Shown piece by piece: positions 1 through 12,180 of a stretch of 64,000 nucleotides of DNA. Position 1 is the stretch's first letter. Each line of letters opens with the position of its first letter. Origin of the DNA: Dermacentor variabilis. Lineage: Eukaryota; Arthropoda; Arachnida; Ixodida; Ixodidae. Under the pieces are notes generated by a model. It saw only the letters and a program-made list of their open reading frames with translations, was not told where the DNA came from and did no database searches. The DNA lies in assembly GCF_050947875.1 (NCBI RefSeq), contig NC_134572.1, forward strand, positions 120,337,105-120,401,104, read 5' to 3'. The position numbers and the translations under genes are program-made.

Positions 1-1381
1 CTACCGGGCAATTTTTTTTCTTTATTACATGAAATTACTGAATTACAACAGCGCTGAATAATTATTGCAGAGCGATAGGCTCTCCACGCAGGCTCTGAGA
101 GCAGTGGCAGCTGTGGTTGTATTCTGGAGGCCTGAACAAGTAGTAGTGCAGTGAGCGAGGATTACAATGTGCGCATCGAATAGGAATTGTTCTTGACATG
201 ACCGCAGAGTGTTTGCATGCAATTCTCCCTTGCCATGCTCGCAAAAAAAAAGCGCCGACGGCACAAAGGAGGCGTACACGACAACGATGATGATAGCCCT
301 CAAACAAGACACATACCCGCAATAGGGGATGCGCTGCGAATGAGGTGGTTATTGAAAAACGAAGTCGAAAGCATCGATAACGTCAATGCCATCCGCGACG
401 ATGCTGCGAAAACATCGCCGTGTTTGCACAGTAGCTGATATGAGTCGCAGCAGTCAAGTGCCCTACATAGAGACACTGCGAGTGTACAGACATATGAAAT
501 CGCTTAAATCTCGTAGGTGCCACTGCGTTATTTCACTCGTGACATCAGTGGCAGTACAAGGTTTGGCCTTGAAGCTAAATAATCCCCAGGCAGGAATATT
601 ACAATGAGCTATCGAGCCCAGAAAGAATGCAACCTTTAACACTGCAACTGCCTTGTCCCCTGCAGCCTGAATATTGCAGCCTAAAGGAAATAAAAACTGG
701 ATTTAAAAATTTTGAAGGAGGCCAAGTTAGAAGGTCATTTCTCATGAGATGCTGCAGTCACTTTGTACAATCACGTGCCTGCGTTTTGTTCTCCTAAACA
801 GTTGTGACTGATTTATACAAAAGAAACGAAAATACGCGTGCAGTGTCAAGATTATCTGAATGAAATATATTAAAATAGTGAATTGTAAAACCACCTGAAC
901 AACCAAGAAATAACACATCTTTTGCCTAGCAGCTGCAAAGAAAACGTTCTATAAAGCTAAGCATTTGAAATGAATAAATATAGCTCCCTTAAAAGGAGTA
1001 CGGGGGTGGTAAGGCCTGCCCATGTGTGGAATTATAATTAAACATGCATTAATGTGTCATAGGAAAAAGAAATTGCTAACAAGGAGTCAGAACTACTTTA
1101 TCTAATCTGCACTGTTCATCTTGTGCTAGCACATAATAATATGCCTGTTGGAACTATAAAAATATATCGCTTTTTTTATTTCTCTACCTAAATGAATTAG
1201 TCGTTGTAGGACTGCATTCCTACCCCCAGTAAATCACATTATAACCGCTGTATCCTTGTACAGCTCCCCGTAGTGGTTGAATTCTCTGAAATGAAATAAA
1301 GCAATGAAAAATAAGTGAAGTATAATTTGTAAACTGCTTCCCGAACATTTTTATTACTGTTAGTATTAAGTCAAGTACTTT
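1..1381. other. Unassigned AT-rich DNA
   Basis: I see no supported gene. Open frames here stay below 90 codons, overlap on both strands and resemble no family I know. Around 970-1020 a short stretch (ccttaaaaggagtacggggg followed by tggtaagg) resembles the beginning of the dispersed repeat with a TTTA-type tail near 8.76 kb, but it is too short to call. Confidence 0.5.
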
Positions 1382-1431
1382 CCTAATACCATACAAATCT
1401 TGTCCGAATCTCCACAGTGGGTATGAGCCAT
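1382..1431 (+). repeat. LINE 3'-end remnant, same family as 1830-4220
   Basis: About 50 bases here align by eye with 4150-4196, the tail end of the decayed LINE further right. Both begin with ctaatacca, continue through a ttg-ccga core and end in a ggtatg-agcc / ggtatg-cgcc block, with substitutions spread along the length. The natural reading is a severely 5'-truncated second copy of the same element's 3' UTR. No coding sequence remains. Confidence 0.5.
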
Positions 1432-1454
1432 AAGTAAAAGAAAACGAAACGAAT

Positions 1455-1830
1455 CGACTAGTATGGTATGGTGTGGTATGGTATGATGAACTTTATTTAA
1501 TGTCCTGAAGATCAACCCTGAGGTTGACGCAGGCGGCTCTCACGTCGGGACAGTAAGGTTTAACCTTACCGCCGTATCATATGCCTTCTGGACGGCCTGT
1601 ACTCGATCGAAAAGAACTACACTGTGTAGGACTCGCCGCCACCAGTCTCTCTCCTTGTCACAGTCTGTGAAAGTCACAGGACACTGCCAAGGCATGTGAT
1701 CCAGAGTAATGATGCCATAACACTTCTCGCAATTGATCGGTATCGCTCTTTCAGGATATGCCTTGTATATAAAGTTTGGACTTCGATGCATTCTTGTTTG
1801 CAACAATCTCAGAGTCACCGCTTGAGCTCT
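1455..1830 (-). pseudogene. 3' end of an RNase H-type LINE ('tick transposon')
   Basis: Read on the minus strand, a 92-residue open frame (1540-1818) carries the C-terminal zinc motif typical of these LINE polyproteins: Cys-x2-Cys about residue 30, then His and Cys in the segment LDHMPWQC. It starts LRLLQTR, matching the 'RQLQT' segment that precedes this motif in the family, and ends in a basic/aliphatic helix. Downstream on the same strand comes AATAAAGTTCATCA and then a run of imperfect CATAC repeats (1459-1485), which I take to be the polyadenylation signal and the 3' tail. Only the last few hundred bases of the element survive, so it is a 5'-truncated insertion. The same AATAAAGTTCATtc ending occurs at 61.3 kb on the plus strand. 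Confidence 0.75.
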
Positions 1831-4220
1831 ATACTATGATCAAAATTTTATTTAGGGAAGCTCCTTCTTACCTTTTAGCTGCTATAAATCACTCAAATAT
1901 ATTTAAATGGATTCAGTCCTCGTCGAAAATTGTAAAAATTATCCCAATTCTTAAAAATCACTGGGAAGGATATACAATAGATAACATTAGACCACTCGCG
2001 CTAACCTCAAATTTTAGTGCAATTAATTGAAAGAATTCTATATGCCCGTATGATTAAACTTGCATAGAAAAAAGACTTACCTAATCCCTGCCAAATTCGA
2101 TTCCGATCATCATGTTCAGTCTTGCATGCTCATGTGGACTTGGAAAGAATTAATTAGCACTGCGACAGAGGCAGATAGGCGCTACGTGAACTAGACATTT
2201 GCAATGCCTGCGATAATGCAGAATACCTAATTTTATTGGAGATATTATGAAATGTACGGGTTTTCATAGTATCTTGTGAACTGGATGTGTGAATGTTGAA
2301 ATAAGAGGAAATTTCACTGGTCTCTAAGTGGCCTTTCTTCGAGCATACATAATGAATCACGGGAACGTTTCTAAAGAAGCGATCGCTTCTCCATTATTAT
2401 TTAGCATTCTGATGAGTTCCATTCTTTGACATCAAGGTGTACAAACCCATATATACGTAAATAATATAGCTTTCTGCGCATCAGACAGTGATATTCACTC
2501 TCTTTATTGTCGACTACAGAACTACCTCGATGCGATAGAAACCTGGCTAAGCAAGGTTCGCCTCTCACTTAACGTTAGAAAGTGCTCGATTTTGGTTTCC
2601 TTCGTAATGATTCCTTTAACATATCACTATATCACTGTTTCGAGACGATACATCAAGCGGAGTCGGTGAAGTATTTCGGTGTAGTCTATGACGATTCGCT
2701 CAGCTGGCTTGGCAATATTGATAATAAAGTTAAAAAAGGAGTGAGAGCAGTAGGCATTCAACGCAAGCTATGAAACAGTCAGTCGTGGATGCGGAGAGAC
2801 CCATTTCTTATTATATAGAAAACTTATGTGTGGCCCATTTTAGAATTTAGATGCGTACTATTTTCTGGTGCGCCAGCTTATAAATTACGCCCTCTTGTGC
2901 TGCTTGAGCGAGAAGGCCCACGATTGTGTTGCGGACTACAAAAATTTGTTGCCAATTAGGTATTGCATCAAGGAGTCAGGTTGTCCTCAATATTATGCAG
3001 GTTTTGTTTATTGTCGGTACAAACATTCCTAAAAATGCATGAATCTCTTATTGAAACATCAGAAAATATATTTCCCAGCTCGCATTATTCTTCGGAGTAC
3101 ACTGGCCGCGGTTTCATACAACACAGGTGGCCTTGCTACAAACATTGATAAATCCTTTAAGTGTAAGCATCTGGGAGGTGCCATCTATTTGTGATGTGCG
3201 AGACAGTCTACAAATCATCTATGATAACATCTACCCAAACAACGCAAAACTTCTCTCTCATACTATATTAGCTGGATTATTATAACGCCATTTACTCAGT
3301 TTATATATATGTACAGCCATTGCGACGGACGCCTTACAGTGTGAAGAAGAATCCAGAATTGGCATTTTAGCTATTGCTCTAGTCTGGTCATTCTCAATCA
3401 GGATTCCGGAGTTCTTATCCGCATTTCTGGCGAAATTTCTAGCAGTAGTGTTAGCCTTGTGCAAACTAAATTCATTCAATATCAAGGGTACTCATAATAC
3501 CAGATTCTTTATCTTTATGTTCATCGCTCATTGCAAATAGTGGAACTTACCGTTTACGTGCATTTCACTGTCTAGTGCCTCCCACATAAATTTAGTTTAG
3601 CGAAATTTTAGCGAAAGCGGCCCTCAATGGCCCTGTACTATAATTACTTCCTACATAAGCTTACCTAACTATCGCTAGATTCAAGAAATATGCAATTATA
3701 TAAAGCTTTTTGAACCAAGCTATAACTAGATATTCAGTATTGACACCTCTTATTTTCTTGGAACAAAAATAATTTTCACCACAGAAAAACTGAATTAATT
3801 TTTATCCGATTGCGTTGTAGAATACAAGTTTTAAACTTTGATCGTGACAAGGCTTGTATGGCGCACTCCCCTGCGTGCCCAATCTGTGGACAATATGAGA
3901 CTATAGATCATATTTTGCCATCGTTTTTCTTCTTTAAGAGTCAAGGTTTAGCCAACTTGCTTTAAATTCTTCCATTGTGAATATTCCTAATCTAGGCGCC
4001 TCCTCTCTGCGATACTACCATAGGGATGTTTGTTCAACCATCGAGGAATTTGTAGGTGTTTCAGAGAGATTTACCTATGTTTTCAAAATGTTGCTTTTTA
4101 TTCATTTTATGTCAATAATGTAATTAATTTCAGTAATAACAGCGATTTACTAATACCAACACAATTTTGGCCGATCCCCCGCAAATGGTATGCGCCTGCA
4201 TAGAAGGCAAACCGAACCAA
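1830..4220 (+). pseudogene. Decayed LINE: RT, RNase H and C-terminal zinc motif
   Basis: Plus-strand translation in several frames recovers an ordered non-LTR polyprotein. At 1830-2030 there is an RT finger segment ending in IDNIRPLALTSN. Near 2440-2600 a YxDD-type region is followed by YLDAIETWLSKVRLSLN, and 2640-2770 gives VKYFGVVYDDSLSW. Thumb text follows at 2830-2960 (APAYKLRPLVLLEREGPRLC). At 3300-3480 there is an RNase H start (TAIATDALQ) and helix. At 3860-3930 a zinc-like CPICGQYETIDHIL appears. Frames change repeatedly and stops interrupt every domain, so it is long dead. The domain order suits RNase H-bearing Jockey/I/CR1-like LINEs; the clade is uncertain. Its 5' edge abuts the minus-strand LINE fragment, so one element probably landed in the other. 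Confidence 0.75.
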
Positions 4221-4224
4221 ACCA

Positions 4225-6299
4225 TGTAAAGAAGGTGGTCTTCACGACGGGATAAAGCTGCTGTCGCAGTGACTGAGTTCAGACCCGAAGAAATCGCTGA
4301 AGTCAGCTGTCTTTTTTAAGGGCTGCCAGACGTCCCACACAAACGAACGCATGGCATTCCCTCTAAGAAAACGCGCTGTTCTTGATAATATTCTTGATCC
4401 ACAGTAATGTCAGCAGCTGATCCATGGTAAATTTACGCACGGTAGCGTAGCTGCTATAGAAGCCCATACGTCCTGCAATGGCGGCTTGTGGAAGCGTGGT
4501 AGCACCATCTACATTTCGCGCGGCCAACTTCGCGGTGCAATAAAAGAAGAAAATCAACGTTTGCCGTTCGAGGCTTGTTATGCCAGGTCGGCTACTGACA
4601 TCGCATATACAGGTGGCTCACATGACATCGCATATACAGAGCACACAACAATACAAATGAAGGATAGGGTAATTGAAAACATCCGCCTCAACGTCGCGTC
4701 CCAATCTAACCTGAATAGGCCAATCTAATCTGTATTTGTAGCATTCAACCTACTGCGTCAAGCGTCACAATGGTGGACTTTGCGAGTTTTACATGAATTC
4801 AGAGCAATGGGTTTACCCAGATTTTGAACCAAGTACCATATGCGTGCCCCCTCAGTACTCAGAGGAATCTGCTATATGGGTGTTAAGACCACTTCAAGAT
4901 TACACTGGAATGAGTCGCAAAAAAATAAACTACACAATAATTCTTATAAACACAGCACGCGTGCCACCTGTAATTTTTCTCTGGCACTGAAGTCATAGCT
5001 AAAGTATAATATTTTGTGAATAGGCCGTTCAAAAACAAAGTCACAGATCAAATCGTAAGAGGTTCATGGTATATATATTGTCATTACTTTTTATGGCTTC
5101 ACAGAGAGTTTTGGCGACATTACAGTGTTACATATGGTAATGAACTCTCGGCATATCTCAGCAGGTATCACCTCGAGCAAATTTCAGAAACGTTCGCAGT
5201 TTCGTACTTATAATTATTAGTGGATGAAAGCAAACAGCCTGTAACTTCAAATTTTTCTGCTCTAATGACACTGTCTCTATTCCTTCAAATGTTTCCATTG
5301 GTGACATATTGAATGCATAATTTTCATCAACAAGTGTTATGCCTCGCGAGATGTAGTCGCGCTTCAATTGCACGACCATGCTTGATTTCGCTGCTCATTT
5401 CGCTGCACATGCAGCTTACATGTATCGCAAGAGAGGAGCATTTTTTTTTCTCTTCGGCCATTTCTGTTGTGAAGAAACGGATGCAATTCTGCTAGAGCAG
5501 CTCTTCACCGACGTCTATCAGCAAAGGTCTCACAAAGGTGCGTATTTGGACGCATTGGTTTCAAACAGTCAGAGAGCAGATTTTTTTCAGGTCAGATACA
5601 CTTCTGCAGATTGTTTCTTCTGCTTCCCCACAACGCCATTAATTTGGCCGAACGAGAGGCTCACATAGAGTCGTTCTTTCGTTCTTTTGAAAAGTTTGTA
5701 ATAGTTTTGAAGACTGTGCGTAGTTTAACATGGAAAGAGTGCACAATCTTCAATGAATGAACGGCTCCATTATAACTTCGGCCCTGGCATTCAATAAAGT
5801 TTCATTACAGTTAAAGCACTCGGGAACGTCTCCGACTTCTTTTCATAAAATTGTGCCTGCTACTTTCAAAATTTACTGCTGCAAAGTATTGCCATGTTGC
5901 AAACTGCCATGGATCCGACTATTCTTACAGCAGCAATAGTTTATTTACTCTATTCATCTTGTTTCCAAGGAAAAAACATGAGAAGAAGCGGAGATAGGGT
6001 GTCTATATAGACACACCGCCCACAACAAACAGGAAGTGGAAGACACGCCATCTCCTCTTTACTTGGTTCCTTCATTAGGTCACAGCTTTTCCTGCTATGT
6101 CAACGGAGAAAACTCTCCGACGCTAGATATGGCACCACATGCGTTATTCAGTATGATACCGAAGCAATAAAAGAAAGGAAAGAAAAAGTGTGTTTAGCAG
6201 CTGTGCTTGAAAGCGCGAACTTCAATATGTGTGATCATTGAGAAACCTCGGCTTAGTGTTTTGATTGGCCCACTGTAGAATAAGAGCAGTAACGCCCAC
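4225..6299. other. Unassigned region, no gene supported
   Basis: Nothing recognisable is coded here. A 17-base word, tgacatcgcatatacag, occurs twice 27 bases apart (4596 and 4623), a small local duplication that also gives a repeated DIAYT in one reading frame. The frame at 5378-5668 (96 codons) lacks any family signature and I do not call it a gene. Confidence 0.45.
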
Positions 6300-6440
6300 C
6301 AGCTCACGTGAGCCGAATGAGGAGGTCGCAATATAGGACTCGCCGCTCTTCTTAGCGCACCTCCCGTGTTCACAATTTCAACGCCTAGTCACGTTTCTTG
6401 GGAACTTGGAAAAGGGTCGAGGTGAATTCAACGCCTGGAG
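6300..6440 (+). repeat. Dispersed repeat, copy 1 (pair with 39.0 kb)
   Basis: This segment shares ordered words with 39022-39160: cacgtgagc-gaatg (6305), then caacgcct-gtcacgtt (6379), then a ct-tggaaaagg word and gaattca. The distance between the first two words is 74 bases here and 73 there, which argues for common descent. I do not recognise the family; it has no coding potential that I can see. Confidence 0.5.
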
Positions 6441-7279
6441 GCGATAGGCAGGGACCATGGAGGGCAAGCTTCGATTCACCGTCCCCCTTCGCCCGCGGGT
6501 ACGTGCCTGGACGAAAGTTTGGGACGAAGTAGTGTTAGCGATAGAATAGAAACCATCGGCATGGCAAACATACCTGGAAACTGGAGCACGTCAACAGAAG
6601 CCGGTAATTCCATCAGGCGAGTCGCACTGGCGCGAAGTAAACCCTGTGGTTCGTCGTGGTAGAAGCGAAGTGGGTTTGAACTCCAGGTTTTCTTTTATTG
6701 CTGGCGCCGACGTGACCTAGCAACAGTCTACGTTAAGCACAACGGGCACAACGGGATAGATGTAATCACGCGAGTCCTGCAACATATCTAGGAAGGTACA
6801 CGTTCGGAGTTGAGATTATGTTTTAATGTTTTCACAGCATGCATGCTCGACGGCACTGATAAGGGTGGCGATGCTCATCAGTTTCCCCTTCGATGCCTAC
6901 TTTCATCTCTCATCAAAGTCGGTGATAATCGATCAATCACAGTAGGCACCAATATACGGAATTAAGTCTGAATTAAGATAACCGAAGGCTACAAACTTGA
7001 GTACCTGAGCCTAGAAACGCTGGGCCCCGTTCAGTGTACGTTTATAATCTGAAATCTGGTTCTCTCTTTCTCAGGATTTCACTCGACCCCCCCCCCCCCC
7101 CCCCCCCCGGGCCCTCAGCCTTCTTACTTGCAGGCTAGTCAAATGCAAAAAGCCTAGTCAACCTCTTCACCTTTTCTTTCATCTCTCGGAAACTTTCGCA
7201 TTGCTAGTCAATACGAAATTATGCTAAGAAGACGTCGCAGAAAACGGAAGGCGCGCGTGTTGTGACGGTGCTTCTGTTT
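6441..7279. other. Unassigned DNA with a poly-C tract
   Basis: No gene is supported. The notable item is an uninterrupted run of 22 C residues at 7087-7108 followed by gggccc. Such tracts are prone to length error in cloning and sequencing, so the exact count should be treated with caution. Confidence 0.5.
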
Positions 7280-7345
7280 ATAATTGACTGACATGGTTTA
7301 ACGTCCAAAAGCAACACAGCGTTTCACAGACGTAGAAAATCAAGC
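7280..7345 (-). repeat. Fragment of a Ruka-like SINE 3' end
   Basis: On the minus strand the segment reads ttttggacgttaaaccatg, followed by a loose tcaatt run. This matches the 3' end I associate with the tRNA-derived tick SINE (a 'ggttttgggacgttaaaccc' box followed by short aat repeats). The tRNA-like head is missing, so this is a truncated copy. Identification is from memory of the family. Confidence 0.45.
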
Positions 7346-8754
7346 GCTGCATAATAATGTCCACTCTAGAATATGTTAACCGTGCGTCGAAAGCTTGTAT
7401 GAAAGAGCGCCTTAGTACTCGTATTTCGACCTGGTCAAAACGCGGCTGTAATCGACCACGCTTTCTCGTGCTCACCATCTCTGGGCCCACGCAGCGTAAG
7501 ACACCACGCCGCGTAAGGCACTCTTGTCGTTCAATAGAGTTTCGATGTAGAAGGAGCGTCGCCCACGCCAGCGGAAAGTAACAACTATGATTAACAGCAC
7601 CGGGTTCTCACTAGACAGACTTTGCGGCCCTTACGTGAGTTCAATTTTTAGGAAGTTTTATTTCTTTGAAGGATATCATGGCAGACATTTGTGTAATCTC
7701 GTTATGACGGTAGCGGCGGTGCGGCCAAACCCATGAATAATTGTTACAACACTTTGATTACTCCAATGTTGTTAAGATCACACCGCTATCATTAAGTGAT
7801 GTCGACTTCAACCGAGGTTCACGCTCTCGCGTAAACTATGAACTGATCTCCTAATCAGTACTGGGAAGAAAAATATAAGGAACAAGTATATCAGCAACCA
7901 AGTTGCTCTACTGGGAATCATCTCGAAAACAGATATCAGTGTCATATTTAAATCTGTAGGTAAAAGATGTAAAATAAAACGAACGCCCGAAAGCCAAGCT
8001 ATGCAAGCACAAATAAATATTTTCACGACTATGCAGGACAAGGACAGAGGATTTATTTGTCTTCTGCCCTCTTTTCCTACCTAGTGGATGCTGTGGTGAT
8101 GATGACAAATGACGAGAGTCAGGGTTGATGGCGTCGCTTCTTCTTTAGGGTTGGTCCATTTTCTCTGGTACGGTGAACCTAAAGTTCGTGGATAGCCCCG
8201 TTAACGCGGCCGCATTGGCTGGTATTGGATCAACCAGGCACTCCCCAAGTAGTGGGCTCTTCTAGTAATGCCGTAATGATAGACTGAAAGCCGTGTTGAC
8301 TGCATGGGCAATGTCCAATTAGGGGAGGTGGGGCTGGTAGATGGGTGTATCGGGGTACCTGTGCATATTGTGCATTACGTAACCAGGAAGTTAGCTAATT
8401 TATACAATAATATTTGACAGCGTACTTACTCATTGATCCGACGACTGAGACAGACAAATGTACTAAATCTTATCAGGGGCGGTGAAGTTGTCGAAACACC
8501 TGTAATATGAGAGGCGCCGTATTGCAGAATTCTATAGATTTGCCTGTCAGGCCCAGTGATTGCAATATGGAATCATCATTTAGTGGCTGCCAAACTGTAC
8601 CGCTTAACATTTCTAAAGAAAAAAGAACGGTGCTAATTAGAAACAAGGGTTCATTTATACTATAATGACTTCATACCACGAGGTAATTTTTTCAAGCTGC
8701 GTTCTGATTAATCGGACAAAAAAATTGTCAAGTTGATTTAACGTGCTGGTGTTG
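7346..8754. other. Unassigned region
   Basis: Both strands show only short overlapping frames (up to 77 codons) without domain signatures. I see no RNA gene, splice-bounded exon with conserved text, or long repeat here. Confidence 0.45.
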
Positions 8755-9130
8755 TTCGTTTATTTATTTACTTATTTAATAAATCATTTATTAAAGTAAT
8801 GGCGGGGCACAAAGGACATTGCAGAGGGGGTGGGGATACCGTTCTCATGCATATCACAATACCCTAAACAACAACATTAGGTACTATGCAAAATGAAATT
8901 AATAATTAACAACGCAGGTTATTCCAATAGATTGTCAATGTCAAAATGCTTCAGTGACAACACTGTAATTAACGTTACTGTGCCACGTAAATTCTAATGA
9001 ATAATAATTAACAATGTAGGGTCATTATGAGAAGATATAACTGTGGTCTTGAATGACAGTGCATCTTCACTGCTGGTGATGGTGCCAGTAAAGTAGTTCC
9101 ATTTAGTGCCAGTCTTCTTAGCGTTATAAA
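8755..9130 (-). repeat. Dispersed repeat with TTTA-type tail
   Basis: The left edge is a degenerate (TTTA)n run (8758-8795). It is followed by a ggcggggcac-aaaggacattgc segment and a gagggggtgggga box. In tick genomes I associate that order with an abundant repeat whose 3' end, read on the opposite strand, carries a (TAAA)n tail. The orientation is therefore probably minus. The right boundary is vague. It may be a LINE 3' end or a SINE; no coding domain is visible. Confidence 0.45.
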
Positions 9131-10614
9131 GCGCCTCGCCAAACACGCGGAGTGTATGCAAATACGATCTTGCATATAGTTACAATCTATTGCCCATTGC
9201 ACAATTTGAAACGGAAGTGAGAGCTGTAGTTCGAGAGTTGACGGTGCAACGCGTCAAAATTGCACGTCTCGCTACATTGTTGCTACCGTACGTCCTTCTG
9301 GTTTTCCTCACCTGCACCGGTGGTGCCACAGACATTACGAGCACCGACGCCAGCCATTCTTCGGCTCTCTAGGAAGCACGTTCTTACAAAGCTGCTTTAT
9401 TCGTGCATATATTGCGCTAGCGGCTTACTCTTCAACCGCCTGCAGCTTCAGGACTCCGGCGCCTGCTGCAGCGATGAAATGACTGTGAGCGTGCTTTGAA
9501 TTTTCTCTGTGAGATGTCACAGAGGTAAAGCAGTCCTGTTATTCGCGGTCCTCACTTTTCGATTCGCCAATACCCGCCCATCCCTCACAATCGCGGCCCA
9601 CAGTCCCTAACTTCCATGCTACTCACCCTCTCCAGATGTCGGAATCTAGACAACGCGAACACGCGACCGCGCTCTTCGTCAGTCAGACGTTCCCTACGAG
9701 TCTACAATTGTACAGCTAGAAGAAGAAAAAAACAACGCTAAATACGAAGTTCAACGAAGCGAGCGCAAAAGTGGAAACATTGCCCCCAAAAAGCAGCTTT
9801 TTTAAAGGAGGATATTAATAAAACGAGATAATTGTGCAACGTGTTCAGCAATACTACTGTAAGCGCAGATAAATAACTCGGGATAACATCAATGTACGCT
9901 GAAAATATTTATGCTGTATCCAGCTGCACAATGAATATGCGTAATTTAGTACTTTTAACTCGAACCTTGCACCACAAGATAGCCTGACAGACCAACCCAA
10001 AACAGAAAAGAAGCGCAGTGCGTTTCAGTTTCTTACATATGTATACGGCACGCATATGAGCAAACGGTGTAGTGATGTGGGAGGTATAGTATCGCAGGAA
10101 GAACAATTAGAAAATTGTTCGAGTGAATTTTTATAAATCATACCCAGGAGTTAGGGACATTTTGGTCACTTTACTTTTTTTCGCCACCATGTGGCGTAAC
10201 GACCTTAAAGATTTCGAAAATCGTGCCATGACGTATGACGCGACGCACAACTAAAAAAACACAATAAAAAGAAGCACACCCTAAGACAGTCGCTTCCCTT
10301 CGCTTCATGGAAACGAGCGCGCTTATGTATCAGCCTTATCTCGAAGACGGCCAACTACTTGCTCTCCTAACAATGAATCGATGATATTGCTAGACACCCG
10401 GCCAGACAGCGCGTCAGAATTCCGGAGGCATGTCTGGCCGAGATAACGGCTCCCGCGAATCTTCGGTTGAATACGTTTTTCTTGAGCGCTTTTTTTTATT
10501 TCTACACCACGGTGGCCACGAACTTGCGGATACGTCATACTTCTGTTTCATGGACTTCCGATAGAACCGGCGTGACCCATTGTTTAAGAAGCTGTAGCTC
10601 GGGCCTATCGCAGA
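9131..10614. other. Unassigned region
   Basis: No gene is supported. Frames reach 79 codons only. Near 10144-10163 the word ccaggagttagggacat is matched on the opposite strand near 18870-18888 with one substitution, a possible trace of another dispersed repeat. Confidence 0.4.
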
Positions 10615-11060
10615 TGCCGGCTACTCGAATACATGTAAAACGCAGGAGTGCTTTTATGAGAAAACTGCCGAACCGATTTGAATGAAATTTGTTGCATTTT
10701 AGAGAGAAAGGTCAATTGCAGTGACTGCAGTAAATACATTTTTGATTTAGAGAATTGTTTCACAAAAATTCCATAGAAACAGTAAGCTTGGAAAAAAGAA
10801 TAGAATCCTGAAGTTTAAAAATCGGCAACTCAGCCACGCAAAACAAATACGCATTTCCATAACCTGCATCCGTAGAGCTTCAAAAGTGAACAAAGTTTAT
10901 GCAATAACTTACAACTGATTGAATTTGTTACAATGTTTAGAAGTATTTAGGAAATACAGCATTCACAATTTAGTGATATATTTCAGGCCGGCGTATGATA
11001 CATTATTGGTGTCTAATTTATATGTAATATGAAGTGTAGTCCAGGGAATTGCGATATTGT
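10615..11060 (+). repeat. Unnamed dispersed repeat, copy A (left of the RTE element)
   Basis: The segment contains, in order, ctactcgaatacatg, an aaatttgtt-gcattttagagagaaag box and, at the right end, tttagtgatatatttca (10969-10985) followed by cgtatgatacatta. The first two boxes recur at 14405-14800 (copy B) and the last recurs at 29254-29290 (copy C), in the same order and orientation. It is AT-rich and non-coding, with no tRNA-like head. It resembles a very common mid-repetitive sequence of tick genomes, but I cannot name it. Confidence 0.6.
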
Positions 11061-11365
11061 TTTTAGTAGCTAAGGTAGAGTTCTACGCATCAAGTTTTGA
11101 TTCTTGAAATTTTGCGATTTTCTTTAAAAAAATGAAGTAAAGAAAGTGGACAGATTACATAAAACATCGCTTTCTGCAATCACTACATTTTAGAGTTTTC
11201 TTTTATATTCAACATAACTCGTAAGATTTGCCGCAGTGACTGCTCTGAAAAGCGATTGGCGATTTGGCATGTAATGAGAGGAGAGGCATGTATTGAGAAC
11301 AGGCCTGGAGTGCGGCCTGATCCCGGTGACCAGAACCGGCAACGCACTCTCTCACCAGAGCAGGA

Positions 11366-12180
11366 TTGGCCACCCTGGTGCAGTACTTGGCCACAACCTC
11401 CTATATGAATACAACAATCAAACCCCGGCCCTCAGTCCCCAGCAGCCGCGAAGCAACTGAGCACGGCGGCGGTCAGATCTGTGACGCTGCAGAGGGTGCT
11501 AAGAATACCTGGCTCTGGAGAGGCCGCCATTGGAATCTGAACCTGGCAACTTTTAACGTTAGAACGCTATCTAGTGAGGCGAGTCTAGCAGTGTTATTGG
11601 AGGAATTAGAGGGTAGTAATTGGGATATAATAGGGCTCAGTGAGGTTAGGAGGACAAAAGAAGCATATACAGTGCTAAAAAGCGGGCATGTACTGTGTTA
11701 CCGGGGCTTAGCGGAGAGACGAGAACTAGGAGTCGGATTCCTGATTAATAAAGAAATAGCTGGTAACATACAGGAATTCTATAGCATTAACGAGAGGGTG
11801 GCAGGTCTTGTTGTGAAACTTAATAAGAGGTAGAAATTGAAGGTGGTACAAGTCTATGCCCCTACATGCAGTCATGATGACCAGGAAGTCGAAAGCTTTT
11901 ATGAAGACGTGGAATCGGCGATGGGTAAAGTCAAAACAAAATAAGCTATACTGATGGGCGACTTCAATGCCAGGGTAGGCAAGAAGCAGGCTGGAGACAA
12001 GTCAGTGGGGGAATATGGCATAGGCTCTAGGAATAGCAGAGGAGAATTATTAGTAGAGTTTGCAGAACAGAATAATATGCGGATAATGAACACCTTTTCC
12101 CGCAAGCGGGTTAGTCGAAAGTGGACGTGGAGGAGCCCGAATGGTGAGACTAGAAATGAAATCGACTTCTACTCTGCGTG
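11366..12180 (+). pseudogene. RTE endonuclease region (broken)
   Basis: The frame opens with LNLATFNVRTLSSEAS and contains the AP-endonuclease signatures in order: the N-terminal TFNVRTL, the metal-binding Glu in IIGLSEVRR, then QVYAP, GDFNARVG and, across the frame break, HSDHRMVR. Two in-frame stops interrupt it: TAG at 11831-11833 after LNKR, and TAA at 11942-11944 just before the GDFNARVG segment; the reading continues in the same frame after each. Near 12165-12180 the frame shifts, ending in EIDFYSA, while the following residues (NPGIIQDVDVLGKVRHSDH) lie in the next frame. In the second copy this junction is continuous (DFILSA), supporting an indel here. Such ORFs are often mislabelled 'craniofacial development protein 2-like'. 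Confidence 0.85.

Noticed and set aside
12178..12180. GTG as a start for the 582-codon RT frame
   Set aside because: The frame continues a broken upstream endonuclease; the GTG lies at the frameshift, so it is not an initiation codon.
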